This document shows positions 6,675 to 7,370 of a stretch of 7,370 nt of DNA, one piece after another (position 1 is the stretch's first letter; each line of letters begins with the position of its first letter). The notes beneath the pieces were generated by a model, which was given only the letters and a program-made list of their open reading frames with translations, did no database searches and had not been told where the DNA came from. The translations under genes and the position numbers were made by a program. The stretch covers positions 1 through 7,370 of the forward strand of contig DUNY01000064.1 of the NCBI GenBank assembly GCA_012839145.1, written 5' to 3'. Source of the stretch: Thermoanaerobacterales bacterium. GTDB lineage: Bacteria; Bacillota; Thermosediminibacteria; Thermosediminibacterales; Tepidanaerobacteraceae.

Positions 6675-7098
6675 TTAAATCACCGCCCAATTCTAAGCGT
6701 TTTACTATCTTTGTTTTTATAGGCAACTTATGTGAGGCAAGAGTCATAGCCTCCTTCGCCACTTCTTCGGGAACTCCGGCTAGCTCAAACATGATACGAC
6801 CGGGTTTTACCACCGCTACCCACATTTCAGGAGAACCTTTGCCGCTCCCCATGCGAGTTTCAGCGGGTTTTTTCGTCACCGGTTTATCAGGAAATATCTT
6901 TATCCAGACTTTACCGCCCCTCTTGATATACCTTGTCATAGCCACACGAGCGGCTTCTATCTGCTGACTGGTAATCCATGCCGGTTCCAGAGCTAAAAGA
7001 CCGTATTCACCGTAGGTGACCTGGTTGCCTTTGTTAGCGTTGCCTTTCATCATTCCACGCTGCTGTTTTCTAAACTTTACCCGCTTCGGCATCAACAT
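6664..7098 (-). CDS. rplP: 50S ribosomal protein uL16
   Basis: Late-assembling protein near the A-site tRNA elbow and central protuberance, needed for full peptidyl-transferase activity. The 144-residue product begins [15 protein letters not shown], the usual N-terminus, and carries [40 protein letters not shown] and [21 protein letters not shown] prefer the ATG at 7096-7098 because a GGAG site lies 9 nt upstream, although the ATG two codons on (MPKRV) is possible. The gene starts 29 nt inside rpsC, so its ribosome binding site is read as Glu-Glu-Gly-Gly-Glu codons of S3. Its last 11 nt overlap rpmC. Confidence 0.97.
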   Translation of the reverse strand: MLMPKRVKFRKQQRGMMKGNANKGNQVTYGEYGLLALEPAWITSQQIEAARVAMTRYIKRGGKVWIKIFPDKPVTKKPAETRMGSGKGSPEMWVAVVKPGRIMFELAGVPEEVAKEAMTLASHKLPIKTKIVKRLELGGDLNEA

Positions 7099-7370
7099 TG
7101 TTTGTTTCTCCCCCTTCCTCGGGATTTTGCTTTTGTTTTACCGGAAGGATTTCACCTTTGTATATCCAAACCTTAACACCGATTCTGCCGTAAGTTGTAT
7201 AAGCTTCTGCAAAACCGTAATCGATATCGGCCCTTAAGGTTTGCAGCGGAATGGTTCCTTCATGGTACATCTCAGACCTAGCGATTTCAGCACCGCCGAG
7301 CCTGCCGCTGACCATGGTCTTTATTCCCTTGGCCCCGGACCTTAAAGCTCGGGATATTGACTGTTTCATA
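7070..7370 (-). CDS. rpsC: 30S ribosomal protein uS3, C-terminal part (gene runs off the right edge)
   Basis: Small-subunit head protein at the mRNA entry tunnel, with a role in unwinding mRNA structure. Only the C-terminal domain is in the window (about 99 codons; the KH domain lies upstream, off the edge). The visible part contains [39 protein letters not shown] and [16 protein letters not shown], all family blocks. After the conserved core comes a low-complexity tail, [18 protein letters not shown], longer than in B. subtilis, whose S3 ends near EEGGK. The last 29 nt overlap rplP. The stop is TAG. The beginning of the gene cannot be judged. Confidence 0.97.
   Translation of the reverse strand, partial: MKQSISRALRSGAKGIKTMVSGRLGGAEIARSEMYHEGTIPLQTLRADIDYGFAEAYTTYGRIGVKVWIYKGEILPVKQKQNPEEGGETNNVDAEAGKV

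Noticed and set aside
1..7370. A novel defence, mobile or regulatory system hidden in the window
   Set aside because: Almost every base belongs to a recognised ribosomal-protein, secY, adk or map gene; there are no mobile-element ends, CRISPR repeats, RNA genes, unknown genes or long non-coding stretches.

Overview
The window is a continuous stretch of the S10/spc ribosomal-protein gene cluster of a low-to-medium GC Gram-positive bacterium, most likely an anaerobic member of the Clostridia. The grounds are strong AGGAGG-type ribosome binding sites in front of nearly every gene, frequent TTG starts, the short Zn-binding form of uS14, and the gene order secY-adk-map. I cannot assign a genus. 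Every gene is on the minus strand, so transcription runs from high to low coordinates. No gap reaches 60 bases and I see no promoter or rho-independent terminator. The window is therefore the interior of one long operon, entering at the end of the S10 block and leaving inside map.

In transcription order the genes are rpsC (3' part), rplP, rpmC, rpsQ, rplN, rplX, rplE, rpsZ/rpsN, rpsH, rplF, rplR, rpsE, rplO, secY, adk (interrupted) and map (5' part). The products are proteins of both ribosomal subunits, the SecYEG channel pore, adenylate kinase, and the methionine aminopeptidase that trims new proteins. The cluster thus links ribosome assembly, protein export, nucleotide balance and N-terminal maturation. 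Many junctions look translationally coupled: rpsC/rplP overlap by 29 nt, rplP/rpmC by 11 nt, rplO and secY are 1 nt apart, and adk/map overlap as ATGA.

Two departures from the standard cluster stand out. First, adk carries an in-frame TAG at codon 5, between a well-placed GTG start and an otherwise intact adenylate kinase frame. The first conventional in-frame start after it would delete the P-loop. Second, rpmD (uL30), normally between rpsE and rplO, is missing, and only 24 nt separate those genes. Smaller points are a perfect 10-bp hairpin between rplN and rplX, a Cys4 zinc-ribbon-like tail on uL24, an S3 tail that runs into rplP, and two genes (rplX, rplO) whose most upstream start codon lies inside their own Shine-Dalgarno sequence. 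I found no previously undescribed system here; the region is otherwise conserved housekeeping DNA.
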